Assembly: GCA_046331465.1 (NCBI GenBank)
Contig: JAXLQV010000003.1
Span: 1,054,001-1,118,000, forward strand
Direction: 5' to 3'
DNA: 64,000 nucleotides
Origin: UBA5066 sp046331465
Lineage (GTDB): Bacteria > Acidobacteriota > Thermoanaerobaculia > UBA5066
Positions 8,105 to 20,947 of this stretch are shown here, one piece after another. The position numbers were made by a program, and so were the translations under genes. Within the stretch, counting starts at the first letter, position 1; each line of letters opens with the position of its first letter. The notes under the pieces were generated by a model. The model did not search any database. It had not been told where the DNA came from and was given only the letters and a program-made list of their open reading frames with translations.

Positions 8105-8389
8105 TCACTCGCCCCGGGTCGCCCGCTCGTCCCAGAGGCGGCGGAGCTCCTCGGAGAGGAGCTGGTCGAACTCCCGCGAGCCCTCCGCGACCCGCCGGCC
8201 CCGCGCGAGGACCCTCTTCCGCGCCTCGGCGGCAAGGGCGTCGCTCTCCCGCTCCCACTCGCCGAGCGCGGCGGCGACCCGGTTCCGGACGAACTCGGCC
8301 TCCGCCGCCACCTCGACGCCCGGCGTCTTCCGGAGCCCCTCGAGGATCCGGTGCGAAAGGTCGTTCGCTCTCTCTCGGGAGATGGCCAT
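8105..8389 (-). CDS. DUF507 family protein
   Basis: A 94-residue all-helical protein (ISRERANDLSHRILEGLRKT start, then EAEFVRNRVAAALGEWERE). The layout of an N-terminal SxxR...LSHxI segment and a charged C-terminal helix fits DUF507, whose function is unknown. Two starts are possible; the ATG at 8389 is preferred because GAAGG lies 7 bases upstream, whereas the same GAAGG directly abuts the ATG at 8395. It follows the aldolase-like gene on the same strand after a spacer with a strong hairpin. No membrane segment. Confidence 0.75.
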   Translation of the reverse strand: MAISRERANDLSHRILEGLRKTPGVEVAAEAEFVRNRVAAALGEWERESDALAAEARKRVLARGRRVAEGSREFDQLLSEELRRLWDERATRGE

Positions 8390-8428
8390 GGTCATCCTTC
8401 GTGGGGGGTGCGGGGGGATCGAGGCTGC

Positions 8429-8458
8429 CCGGGGGGCTGGGCTCCGCGCGCCCCCCGG
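8429..8458 (-). repeat. GC-rich hairpin, possible terminator / palindromic repeat
   Basis: CCGGGGGGC (8429-8437) pairs perfectly with GCCCCCCGG (8450-8458) around a 12-base loop. The following CCCCCCGGACCCCCT closely matches CCCCCCGAACCCCCT at the right end of the 3728-3876 repeat block, so both may belong to one repeat family. There is no T-tract. Confidence 0.5.
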
Positions 8459-8515
8459 ACCCCCTGCAGTCCGCCGCAGTCTCGGGTGCGGGAGCTCGCC
8501 CGCCCCGCGTTCATT

Positions 8516-9169
8516 TCAGTGCACCCGCCGCGGGCCCTCGCCGGCGTGCGCGCGGATCGCCGCGACCCCCTGCGCCGTGAGCGGGTGGTCGAAGAGGCGG
8601 TCGAGGACCGCGAACGGGATCGCGGCCGCGTCGGCCCCCATCGCCGCCGCGTCGAGCGCGTGGACCGGGTTCTGGACGAGGTCGACGACGATCTGCGTCT
8701 GGAGGCCGTAGTTGTCGTAGACGCGAACGACGGCGTCGACGACGTCCATCCCGACCTGCCCCGCGTCGTCGATCGTCCCGACCGGCGTCGAGGCGTAGGC
8801 CGCGCCCGCCCGCGCCGCGAGGAGCGCCTGGAGCGGCGTGAAGACGAGGTGCACGTCGGCGGCGATCTGCTCGTCGTTCAGGAGGCGGACGACGCGGAGC
8901 CCCTCGCGCGTCATCGGGAGGCGGACGACGATCGCCTTGCCGAGCTTCACGAGCTCCCGCGCCTCCTTGTACATCCCCTTCGGCTCGCCCGCGGCGACGG
9001 CCGCGAAGACGGGGCCGTCGCAGACCTGCGAGAGGTCGGAGATCGCCTTGCGGTAGTCCCGCCCCCCGGCGAGCGCGGCGTCGGGCCGGACGACCGCGCC
9101 GTCGAGGAGCCCCCACTCCTTCGCCCGGCGGGCCTCCTCGGCGTCGGCGGTGTCGAGGAAGAACCTCAT
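8516..9169 (-). CDS. Transaldolase/fructose-6-phosphate aldolase-like protein lacking the Schiff-base lysine
   Basis: The 217-residue protein aligns by eye end to end with the small transaldolase/FSA family: MRFFLDTADAEEARRA, GMYKEARELVKLGKAIVV, HLVFTPLQALLAARAGA, DNYGLQTQIVV, IPFAVLDRLFDHPLTAQG. The family normally uses a lysine in VVKIPMT to form the Schiff base; here the same place reads VVRLPMT (Arg83, codon CGC). The usual TTNPS substrate loop is VVRPD (residues 26-30). It therefore probably lacks aldolase/transaldolase activity or has a different one. Asp6 of the family is kept. It starts 9 bases after the gyrA stop, so it is likely co-transcribed with gyrB-gyrA. Confidence 0.85.
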   Translation of the reverse strand: MRFFLDTADAEEARRAKEWGLLDGAVVRPDAALAGGRDYRKAISDLSQVCDGPVFAAVAAGEPKGMYKEARELVKLGKAIVVRLPMTREGLRVVRLLNDEQIAADVHLVFTPLQALLAARAGAAYASTPVGTIDDAGQVGMDVVDAVVRVYDNYGLQTQIVVDLVQNPVHALDAAAMGADAAAIPFAVLDRLFDHPLTAQGVAAIRAHAGEGPRRVH

Positions 9170-9178
9170 GCGTTCACT

Positions 9179-11803
<2,625 letters not shown>

Positions 11804-11804
11804 G

Positions 11805-14250
<2,446 letters not shown>

Positions 14251-14267
<17 letters not shown>

Positions 14268-15426
14268 CGTCGGACCTTTCCGCCGGCCACCCGGCGAGAG
14301 GGGAGGGAGACGGGGCGCGTCCGTCCAGGCGGCCCGCGGGGGCGAGGGTCCCCCCGTCGACCGCCCAGACCGCGCCGGCGGGGAGCGGGAGGGCGCGCGC
14401 GACCTCGGCGCGGGCCGAGGTGAGGAAGACCTGCCCGTCGTGCGGGAGCGCCTCGGCGAAGCGCGCGAGGACGCCGCGGTCCCACTCGGAGTCGAAGTCG
14501 TCGAAGGCGAAGACGGGGAGGTCGCCCGAGGCCTCCGCGAGGAGGGCGCGCTCCGCGAGCGCCCACGCGAGGACGAGCGTCCGGGCCTCACCCGAGGAGG
14601 CGCGGGCCGCGAGCGGCGTCGCTCCCGAGACGAGGACGACGTCGTCCCGGTGCGGGCCGAAGAGGGCGCGGCCGGCGCGGCGGTCGGCGGCCTCCCGCGC
14701 GTGGAGGCCGCGGCGGAGCGCTTCGGCGAGCTCCTCGCGGCCGGCTCCGGCGGGGAGCTCGGAGAGGAGGCGGAGCGAGACGTCGCCGAAGGGGGCGCCG
14801 AGGAGCGCGGCCGTCGCGGCGAGCCGCGCCCCGAGCGGACCGACGTGGCGCTGCCGGGCCTCGGCGATCGCGGCGCCGGAGACGGCGAGGATCTCCTCGA
14901 ACGAGGTGAGGGCGTCCCGGTCGGGACGCCCGGGGGCGAGGAGGAGGGCGACGCGCTCCGCCCGCGCCTTCTCGTACCTCCGGAAGTCGGAGGCGAGCGC
15001 CGGCTCGAACGCGAGGGCGACCCGGTCGAGGCCCCTCCGCCTCTCGGAGGGAGGCCCGGAGAGACGCCCGAGGTCGGCCGAGGTGAGGAGGACGAGAGGC
15101 AGCTTCCGGCTCGCCTCGAGCCTCGAGACCCTCCGCCCGTTCCACGCGTGCTCGCGCCGTCCCTTCCCGAGGAGGGCTCCGAGGGCGCCCTCTCCGGCGC
15201 CGGCGAGGCGCACGGAGACGGACGCTTCGGACGCACCGGACCGGACGACGTCGGCGAGGTCCGCGGTCCGGAAGGACGGTCGTCCCGAGACGAGAGCCAG
15301 ACTCTCGAGCACGTTGGTCTTCCCCTGTCCGTTGGCGCCCACGAGGAGGTTCAGGCGCGCGTGAAAGCGGAGGCGGGAGGGGGCGAGGTTACGAAAAGCC
15401 TCGACCGCGAGGGTTCCGATCTCCAC
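14251..15426 (-). CDS. recF: DNA replication and repair protein RecF
   Basis: RecF is an SMC-like ATPase that loads RecA at gapped DNA. The 391-residue protein has N-terminal LAVEAFRNLAPSRLRFH, Walker A GANGQGKTNVLESL (about residues 30-43), the ABC signature region SSGEARTLVLAWALAE and Walker B VFAFDDFDSEWD. It lies between dnaN (18 bases upstream) and gyrB (overlapping), the ancestral dnaA-dnaN-recF-gyrB order. The sequence is more divergent and Ala/Arg-rich than its neighbours, as RecF commonly is. Confidence 0.95.
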
Positions 15427-15444
15427 GTGTCGACGCGCACCCCC

Positions 15445-16569
15445 TCAGACGCGCATCGGCATCACGACGTAGAGGTAGCTCTTCAGGCCCGGGACCGGCT
15501 CCGCCGGGCGGCCCTGGCACTGGGACCCCTCGTCCTTGACGAAGAGGTGGACCTTCTCGGTCTCGCACGCCTCGAGGAACTGCTCGAGGTAGCGCGCATT
15601 CAGTCGGAGCGTGATCGAATCCGCCTCGTACTCGGCGGCGATCTCCTGGTCCCCGTCGCCGACGTCCTGGCTCTCGGACGAGACGACGAGCGCCCCTTCC
15701 TTGAACGAGAGGCTGACCGCCTTCAGCCGGTCGCCCGAGAGGAGCGAGATCCGGCGCACGGCCCCGAGGAGCTCTTCGCGGACGACGGTCGCCCTCTTCG
15801 TGTTGTCCTTGCTGATGACCTTCTCGTAGTCGGGGAACCGTCGGTCGTCGAGCTTCGAGTAGATGCGGCGGCGACCGACGGTGAAGCCGATGTGGTTCGT
15901 CCCGCGGACGATCGTGACGGGGACGTCGTCCTCGGCGTCGAGCCGCGAGAGCTCGTCGAGGACCTTCTTCGAGACGAGGATCGCCTCGAACCCGGGCTCG
16001 GCGGCCGCGCCTTCGACCTCGATGAGGGCGAGACGGTGGCCGTCCGTCGCCGCCATCTCGAGGCCGTCGCCCTTCGGCTTGAGGAGCGCGCCCTGGAGCT
16101 GCAGGCGGATCTCCTCGGTCGAGACCGCGAAGCGGACCTTCTCGACCATCCGGCGGAGCGCGCCGAACGTGAGAGAGAGGGTCGGCCCTCCGGCCGCTTC
16201 GGGCCGCGTCGGGAAGTCCGTCGCCGGGAGGCCGTTGAGGCGGATCCGGATCTTCGGCGCCTTGCAGTCGATCTGGACGTGGTGGTTCTCGAGGACGCGC
16301 AGCCGCACCTCGGCCGTGGCCGGCAGATCGCGGACGACGTCGAACAGGCGCCGCGCCGGAACCGTGACCGCTCCGCTGGTCTTGAGCGAGAGCGACTCTA
16401 TCTCCGACACGAAGGTCGTGTCGAGGTCCGTCGCCGTCAGGGTGAGCGATCCCTCGCGAGCCTCGAGGAGGACGTTCGACAGGATCTGGTGGGGCGTACG
16501 CCTCTCCACCACACCCTGCATCAGGCTCATCTCTCGGGCCAGGGTGGCTGCCGGAAGTGTCAGCTCCAC
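15445..16569 (-). CDS. dnaN: DNA polymerase III beta sliding clamp
   Basis: The 374-residue clamp subunit shows the usual three repeated domains: MELTLPAATLAREMSLMQGV start, LTLTATDLDTTFVSEI, then DGHRLALIEVEG and the terminal VVMPMRV. It encircles DNA as a dimer and tethers polymerase III. The GTG start at 16569 follows a GGAGGGG Shine-Dalgarno; an ATG two bases upstream is out of frame. It has its own -10 candidate at 16592-16597 within the dnaA-dnaN spacer. Confidence 0.97.
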   Translation of the reverse strand: MELTLPAATLAREMSLMQGVVERRTPHQILSNVLLEAREGSLTLTATDLDTTFVSEIESLSLKTSGAVTVPARRLFDVVRDLPATAEVRLRVLENHHVQIDCKAPKIRIRLNGLPATDFPTRPEAAGGPTLSLTFGALRRMVEKVRFAVSTEEIRLQLQGALLKPKGDGLEMAATDGHRLALIEVEGAAAEPGFEAILVSKKVLDELSRLDAEDDVPVTIVRGTNHIGFTVGRRRIYSKLDDRRFPDYEKVISKDNTKRATVVREELLGAVRRISLLSGDRLKAVSLSFKEGALVVSSESQDVGDGDQEIAAEYEADSITLRLNARYLEQFLEACETEKVHLFVKDEGSQCQGRPAEPVPGLKSYLYVVMPMRV

Positions 16570-16586
16570 ATCCCCTCCACTGATCT

Positions 16587-16775
16587 CTTAAATTCTAGCA
16601 CCGAAAGAGTTACAGAGGTAGTAGTAGGCTTGGCCGGGGCCTGTGCGGAGGTCTCGGAAAGGCTGGACGGGACTGGGCTTGCGGGGACCGGACGCCTGTG
16701 CAGATCGCAAAGCGTCGCTGTGCAGATCGTGGACGGCGGGGAGACGAGGGAGGGCTGCGTCCCGGAATGCACAGG
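16587..16775. other. oriC: Candidate oriC with basal-unwinding-system-like layout in the dnaN-dnaA spacer
   Basis: Read on the plus strand, the spacer holds an AT-rich patch (16587-16597), three consecutive TAG trinucleotides (16619-16627), a GC-rich block (GCTTGGCCGGGGC), then TGTGC-containing motifs: CCTGTGCGG at 16640-16648 and CTGTGCAGATCG at 16696-16707 and 16718-16729. The inverted TGCACAGG lies at 16768-16775. The two 12-base copies are 22 bases apart, about two helical turns. The order and strand (AT-rich, TAG trios, GC-rich, TGTG-oriented boxes) match the bacterial basal unwinding system. None of the boxes is a canonical TTATCCACA, so this is inference. Confidence 0.45.
16592..16597 (-). 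promoter_or_regulatory. dnaN -10 element TAGAAT
   Basis: TAGAAT on the minus strand lies 22 bases before the dnaN GTG, with GGAGGGG between them. The -35 region is unremarkable. It coincides with the AT-rich patch of the candidate origin. Confidence 0.4.
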
Positions 16776-16790
16776 AGACCTTCGACATTT

Positions 16791-18140
16791 TCACCGGAAC
16801 TGGGCGACGAGGGCGGCGACCTCGCGGTCGAAGTCCGGGTCCTCTTCCCTTCGCGCGGTGATCTTCCGGATGGAGTGGAGAGCCGTGGTGTGGTGCTTGT
16901 CGCCGAAGAGGCGCCCGATCTCCGGGAGGGAGAGGCCGATCGACTCCTTGAGGACGTACATGGCGACCTGCCGAGGGAAGACGATCGCCTCGCGCTTCGT
17001 CCGGGCCCGGAGCTCGGCCGGCTTCAAGCCGTAGTGGGAGGCGACCGCCTTCAGGATCTCGGCCGGCGAGGTCTTCTGGGAGTCGTCGGGGAGGATTCCG
17101 CGGAGGGCCTCCTGCGCGAGCTCCCGGGTGATCGGCTCGCCGCGCATCGAGGAGACGAGGACGACGCGGTTGAAGTAGCTCTCGAGCTCCCGGATGTGCG
17201 TCTTGATCTTCCCGGCGAGGAAGTAGGCCGTGTCGTCGTCGAGCTCGACCTGGGCGATCTCGGCCTTGTGGCGGAGGATCGCGACCTTGGTCTCGAAGTC
17301 GGGGGGCTGGATGTCGACGACGAGGCCCCCCTCGAACCGGCTCTTCATCCGGTCGGTGAGGCCGGGGATGTCCCGCGGGAGGACGTCCGACGTGAAGACG
17401 ATCTGGCTCCCGACCGAATAGAGGGCGTTGAAGGTCTGGAAGAGCTCGTCCTCCGTCGTCGCCTTGCCGGCGAGGAACTGGACGTCGTCGAAGAGGAGGA
17501 CGTCGGTGTTGAGGAGGCGCTGGCGCACCTGCTCCATCCGGTTGAACCGGATACCGGTCACGACCTCCTTCACGAAGGTCTCGGAGTAGACGTAGAGCAC
17601 CCGCTCGCCGGGCCGGCGGGAAAGGCGGCGGTGCCCGATCGCCTGCATGAGGTGCGTCTTTCCCAGGCCGGTCGGTCCGCAGATGAAGAGGGGGTTGTAC
17701 CGGTGGGAGGTCTGGTCGGCGACGTGGAGCGCGGCGGCGTGGGCCAGCTGGTTCGAGGCGCCGATGACGAAGTGCTCGAAGGTGTAGAGGGGGTTCAGGT
17801 CGCCGACGCGGGCCCGCGACGGGGCGGGGGCCCGGGACGTCGAGACGATGGCCCGGTAGTCGTCCTGCCCCTCGAGGACGAAGCGGATCTCCCGGCTGCC
17901 GATGCCGGCGAGGCGGGCGGCCTCCCCGATCTGGTCGCCGTACTCGCGCGGGATGTAGTCGATGAAAAGGGGGCTTCCGATCAGGACGTAGACGGCATCC
18001 GCCGTCTCGGCCTTCTGCCTCGTCCCGCGGAACCAGGTGTCGAAGTCGCGTTCGTCCACCCTGGACTTGAGGTGCTCGAGGATCTTTTCCCAGGAAGTCG
18101 GCTTTTCCACAGCATCTGCACCGATTCGAAGAGGGAGCAC
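16791..18140 (-). CDS. dnaA: Chromosomal replication initiator DnaA
   Basis: The 449-residue AAA+ initiator binds DnaA boxes and opens oriC. Domain I includes SWEKILEHLKSRVDERDFDT; domain II is short; domain III has Walker A GPTGLGKTHLMQAIG (about residue 155) and Walker B VLLFDDVQFLAGK; domain IV has the DNA-binding signature FGDKHHTTALHSIRKI near the C-terminus. The GTG at 18140 gives ten residues before VEKPTSWEK; an in-frame GTG at 18110 is an equally possible start, and neither has a clear Shine-Dalgarno. It is divergent from rpmH. Confidence 0.97.
   Translation of the reverse strand: MLPLRIGADAVEKPTSWEKILEHLKSRVDERDFDTWFRGTRQKAETADAVYVLIGSPLFIDYIPREYGDQIGEAARLAGIGSREIRFVLEGQDDYRAIVSTSRAPAPSRARVGDLNPLYTFEHFVIGASNQLAHAAALHVADQTSHRYNPLFICGPTGLGKTHLMQAIGHRRLSRRPGERVLYVYSETFVKEVVTGIRFNRMEQVRQRLLNTDVLLFDDVQFLAGKATTEDELFQTFNALYSVGSQIVFTSDVLPRDIPGLTDRMKSRFEGGLVVDIQPPDFETKVAILRHKAEIAQVELDDDTAYFLAGKIKTHIRELESYFNRVVLVSSMRGEPITRELAQEALRGILPDDSQKTSPAEILKAVASHYGLKPAELRARTKREAIVFPRQVAMYVLKESIGLSLPEIGRLFGDKHHTTALHSIRKITARREEDPDFDREVAALVAQFR
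18103..18111 (+). promoter_or_regulatory. DnaA-box-like TTTTCCACA at the start of dnaA
   Basis: TTTTCCACA differs from the consensus TTATCCACA at one position and is the best match seen near the origin genes. It overlaps the first codons of dnaA and is followed by ATCTGCACC, similar to the reverse of the TGTGCAGAT repeats in the dnaN-dnaA spacer. It may serve autoregulation or origin function. Confidence 0.35.
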
Positions 18141-18161
18141 CGCCGGGCGGAGCGGGGGCGG

Positions 18162-18167
18162 ATGCTA
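18162..18167 (-). promoter_or_regulatory. Possible dnaA -10 element TAGCAT
   Basis: TAGCAT on the minus strand lies 21 bases before the dnaA GTG. It is the only A/T-bearing hexamer of -10 type in this GC-rich spacer. No good -35 is visible. Confidence 0.25.
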
Positions 18168-18333
18168 GCACGGCGCTGCCGGGCGACCCGCCGCGCCAGG
18201 GGTGACCCAGGGCCGGGGAAGGGCGTTTCGCGGCCGTGGATCGCCGCCCGGCGGGAGAGACCTCGGCCCGTGTCGGGCGCCCAGCGGAGGAGGTCTCCGG
18301 CCTCGGCGGGGGTGGGGGGGGCCGGGGCGACGG

Positions 18334-18362
18334 TTGACAGGAAGGCAAGAGTCCCGGAGAAT
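18334..18362 (+). promoter_or_regulatory. rpmH promoter, TTGACA-N17-GAGAAT
   Basis: A perfect TTGACA -35 (18334-18339), a 17-base spacer and GAGAAT (18357-18362) form the clearest housekeeping promoter in the window. It drives rpmH and probably the rnpA-yidD-yidC genes behind it. Confidence 0.75.
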
Positions 18363-18399
18363 CCGCCGCTCGCGCTCCCAGAACGGGAGGGGTGATGCC

Positions 18400-18534
18400 A
18401 TGAAGAGAACCTTCCAGCCCAACAACCGACGCCGCAAGAGAACGCACGGCTTCCTCGTCCGGATGCGGACGAAGAACGGCCGGGCGGTCCTCGCCCGCCG
18501 TCGCGCCAAGGGTCGGAAGCGCCTCACGGTCTGA
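18400..18534 (+). CDS. rpmH: 50S ribosomal protein L34
   Basis: The 44-residue basic protein MKRTFQPNNRRRKRTHGF... with LARRRAKGRKRLTV at its end is a textbook L34. The ATG at 18400 follows GGGAGGGG. Its position divergent from dnaA and ahead of rnpA is one of the most conserved bacterial gene orders. Confidence 0.98.
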   Translation: MKRTFQPNNRRRKRTHGFLVRMRTKNGRAVLARRRAKGRKRLTV

Positions 18535-18577
18535 GGCGCCCGGAGGGGCCGCCGCTCCCGGCGCGCCTTCGGATCCG

Positions 18578-18976
18578 ATGAGCTCCGACCCCAGCCGGAC
18601 CGGGTCCGCGCCGCGCGTGGCCCGGCGACCGGAGTCGTTCGGGAGGGACCGCCGGGTCCTCCGGCGCGCCGACTTCCTCGAGACCTATTCCTCCGGCCGA
18701 CGGCACGTCGGACGTTGGCTCGTCTTCTTCGTTCGCCCCGCGGGCGGGGCGCGAGCCCGCCTCGGCGTGACGGTCACCAAGAAGACCGGCTCCGCCGTCG
18801 TGAGGAACCGCCTGCGCCGCCGGCTCCGGGAGCTCTTCCGTCGCTCCGACGCGTTCCCGGCGCCGGTCGACGTCGTCGTGAACGTCCGGCCGGGAGCCGA
18901 GCGGACCGACTTCGCCGAGCTCTCGCGCGACTTCGAGAAGCTGGCGCGACGCGCGGCGCCGGGGGTGGTCCGGTGA
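18578..18976 (+). CDS. rnpA: Ribonuclease P protein component
   Basis: The 132-residue basic protein binds RNase P RNA and helps process tRNA 5' ends. The family signature is seen in VVRNRLRRRLRELFRR (about residues 75-90), preceded by RARLGVTVTKKTGSA. About 20 residues precede the usual RRVLRRADFLETY start; in that tail the ATG at 18578 is the only candidate. It overlaps yidD by GTGA. The RNA partner rnpB is not in this window. Confidence 0.95.
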   Translation: MSSDPSRTGSAPRVARRPESFGRDRRVLRRADFLETYSSGRRHVGRWLVFFVRPAGGARARLGVTVTKKTGSAVVRNRLRRRLRELFRRSDAFPAPVDVVVNVRPGAERTDFAELSRDFEKLARRAAPGVVR

Positions 18977-19212
18977 AGGCCGCGCCGGCGGGCCCGGGAC
19001 TCCTGGCGCGCGGCGCCGCCGGGCTCCTGCGCGGGTACAAGCGGTTCGTCTCTCCTCTCCTTCCCCCGGCCTGTCGGTTCCATCCGACCTGTTCGGAGTA
19101 CGCTCGGGAGTCGATCCTCCGTCACGGCCTCATGAAAGGCGCGTGGCTCACCGTCCTGCGCCTCTCCCGCTGCCACCCGTTCCACCCGGGCGGGTTCGAC
19201 CCGGTCCCCTGA
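18973..19212 (+). CDS. yidD: Membrane protein insertion efficiency factor YidD
   Basis: The 79-residue protein has the invariant YidD core LLRGYKRFVSPLLPPACRF, CSEYARESILRHG and CHPFHPGGFDPVP. It assists YidC/Sec insertion at the inner membrane. The GTG start is placed by the 4-base GTGA overlap with the rnpA stop, and it ends 21 bases before yidC. Confidence 0.95.
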   Translation: MKAAPAGPGLLARGAAGLLRGYKRFVSPLLPPACRFHPTCSEYARESILRHGLMKGAWLTVLRLSRCHPFHPGGFDPVP

Positions 19213-19233
19213 CCCGCCTCCGAGGAGCTGCCT

Positions 19234-20910
19234 TTGGACTCGAAGCGTCTTGCCCTGGCATTCGGCATCTCGGCCGCCATCCTGATCGCCTGGACCCTCG
19301 TCTTCCCTCCGCCGAAACCGGCCCCGCGGCCGGCGGCGCCGGCGAAGGTCGCGACGGCGACGCCGTCCGCCACCGCGGTGCCGACGGCGGGGCCCGGCCC
19401 GGCGACGGTTCCGGAGCCGGCCGCGACGGCGGCGGTCCCTCCCGTCGTGGCCGCGGCGCCGCGCGATGTGACCGTCCGGAACGGGCTCCTCCGGCTGACG
19501 TTCTCGAACCGGGGCGGCGAGCTCGTCTCGGCCGTCCTGGCGCGGCACCGGGGAGCCGACGGGGCGCCGCTCGAGCTCGTCCGGAAGGACCCGCCGTTCG
19601 CGGGCCGGACGCTCGTCTACGACCCGGTCGACCCGTTCCTCGCGCGCGCGGCGAAGGCGCTGCACGAGACCGAGGTGGAGGAGGGGCCGAAGGAGGTCGT
19701 CGTCCGCTTCCGCTACCGCGAGGCCGACGGGCAGGGGATCGTCCGGACCTACCGCGTCGGCAGCGGCTACCTCGTCGGGATGAACGTGGAGCGGGAAGGG
19801 GGCGCCGGCCGTCCCGTGGCCGTCGTCCTCGGCCCGGGGATCGGGAACCCGTCGAAGGAGGAGCTCGGGAACCGCTACACGAAGCCGGGCTCGAGCGTGA
19901 CGCTGACGGCGAGCCGCGCCGTCGCCCGGAAGGCGAAGGACGGCCTGAAGGAGCCGGTGCCCGTCGGCACGGGGCTCCTCGCCGCCGGGCTCGAGGACAA
20001 CTACTTCGTCTCCGCGTTCCTCCCCGGGGCGCGCGAGAGCGTGACGCTCCGCCCGGTGTCGCTGACGCCGCCGCCGGCGCCCGCGGCCGCGGGCGAGGCG
20101 GCGGCCGCCCCGGCGCCGCTCGTCGAGACCGAGGTCGTCGCCTCCGCTCCGGAGGTCCTCGAGACGGGTCTCTACTTCGGCCCGAAGGACACGGAGGTCC
20201 TCCGCGCCGTCCGCCCGGGGATGGAGAAGCTGATCGACTACGGCTGGTTCGCGATCGTCGTGTCGCCGCTCCTCTGGCTGCTGAAGCAGTTCCACGCGGC
20301 GATCCCGAACTGGGGCGTCGCGATCATCCTCGCGACGATCGTCATCAAGGTCGTCCTCTTCCCGCTCACGTGGAAGCAGCTCGTCTCGATGAAGAAGATG
20401 AGCGCGCTGCAGCCGAAGATCGAGGCGATCCGGCTGAAGTGGACGCCGAAGCTGAAGTCGGACCCGCAGGCGCGGATGAAGATGAACGAGGAGACGATGG
20501 CGCTCTACCGGACGGAGAAGGTGAATCCGGCCGGCGGCTGCCTCCCGCTCCTCCTGCAGATGCCGATCCTGATCGCGTTCTACAACCTGCTCAGCCACGC
20601 GATCGACCTGAGGCACGCGCCGTTCGCGCTCTGGATCCAGGACCTCTCCGCGAAGGACCCGTACTACGTCACGCCGATCCTGATGACCCTGACGATGTGG
20701 CTGCAGCAGCAGATGATGCCGGCCACCGGCGACGCGACGACGAAGCGGGTCATGGGGTTCCTGCCGCTCGTCTTCGGCTTCATGTTCAAGGACATGCCGT
20801 CGGGCCTCGTCCTCTACTGGCTCGTCCAGAACGTCCTCTCCATCGTCCAGCAGCTCCTCCTCGAGCGGTACACCGACCTCGGGATGAGGCCGAAGGCGAA
20901 GAAGGCGTGA
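19234..20910 (+). CDS. yidC: Membrane protein insertase YidC
   Basis: The 558-residue insertase has an N-terminal membrane anchor (LALAFGISAAILIAWTLVF), an Ala/Pro-rich linker, a large periplasmic beta-domain (about residues 85-320) and the five-helix insertase core starting around YGWFAIVVSPLLWLLKQF. The core contains PNWGVAIILATIVIKVVLF and NPAGGCLPLLLQMPILIAFY. The large periplasmic domain is the form found in diderm bacteria. The start is TTG at 19234, set by GAGGAG seven bases upstream; no nearby ATG or GTG fits. It lies in the rpmH-rnpA-yidD-yidC operon. Confidence 0.96.
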   Translation: MDSKRLALAFGISAAILIAWTLVFPPPKPAPRPAAPAKVATATPSATAVPTAGPGPATVPEPAATAAVPPVVAAAPRDVTVRNGLLRLTFSNRGGELVSAVLARHRGADGAPLELVRKDPPFAGRTLVYDPVDPFLARAAKALHETEVEEGPKEVVVRFRYREADGQGIVRTYRVGSGYLVGMNVEREGGAGRPVAVVLGPGIGNPSKEELGNRYTKPGSSVTLTASRAVARKAKDGLKEPVPVGTGLLAAGLEDNYFVSAFLPGARESVTLRPVSLTPPPAPAAAGEAAAAPAPLVETEVVASAPEVLETGLYFGPKDTEVLRAVRPGMEKLIDYGWFAIVVSPLLWLLKQFHAAIPNWGVAIILATIVIKVVLFPLTWKQLVSMKKMSALQPKIEAIRLKWTPKLKSDPQARMKMNEETMALYRTEKVNPAGGCLPLLLQMPILIAFYNLLSHAIDLRHAPFALWIQDLSAKDPYYVTPILMTLTMWLQQQMMPATGDATTKRVMGFLPLVFGFMFKDMPSGLVLYWLVQNVLSIVQQLLLERYTDLGMRPKAKKA

Positions 20911-20947
20911 CGCCGGGTCGGGCGCGTCGCACGGAGGGGCCAAAACG

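Noticed and set aside
8020..8235. 72-codon N-terminal extension of the pdxR reading frame
   Set aside because: The extension is Ser/Arg/Gly low complexity, has no match to MocR N-termini and would cross the operator palindrome; the GTG at 8019 fits better.
14268..15236. Long N-terminal extension of the gyrB frame
   Set aside because: It lies entirely on recF in another frame; gyrB has a normal N-terminus and Shine-Dalgarno at 14267.
18257..18297. GAGACCTC ... GAGGTCTC inverted repeat in the dnaA-rpmH spacer
   Set aside because: Eight pairs around a 25-base loop is weak; no DnaA-box or known RNA motif is associated.
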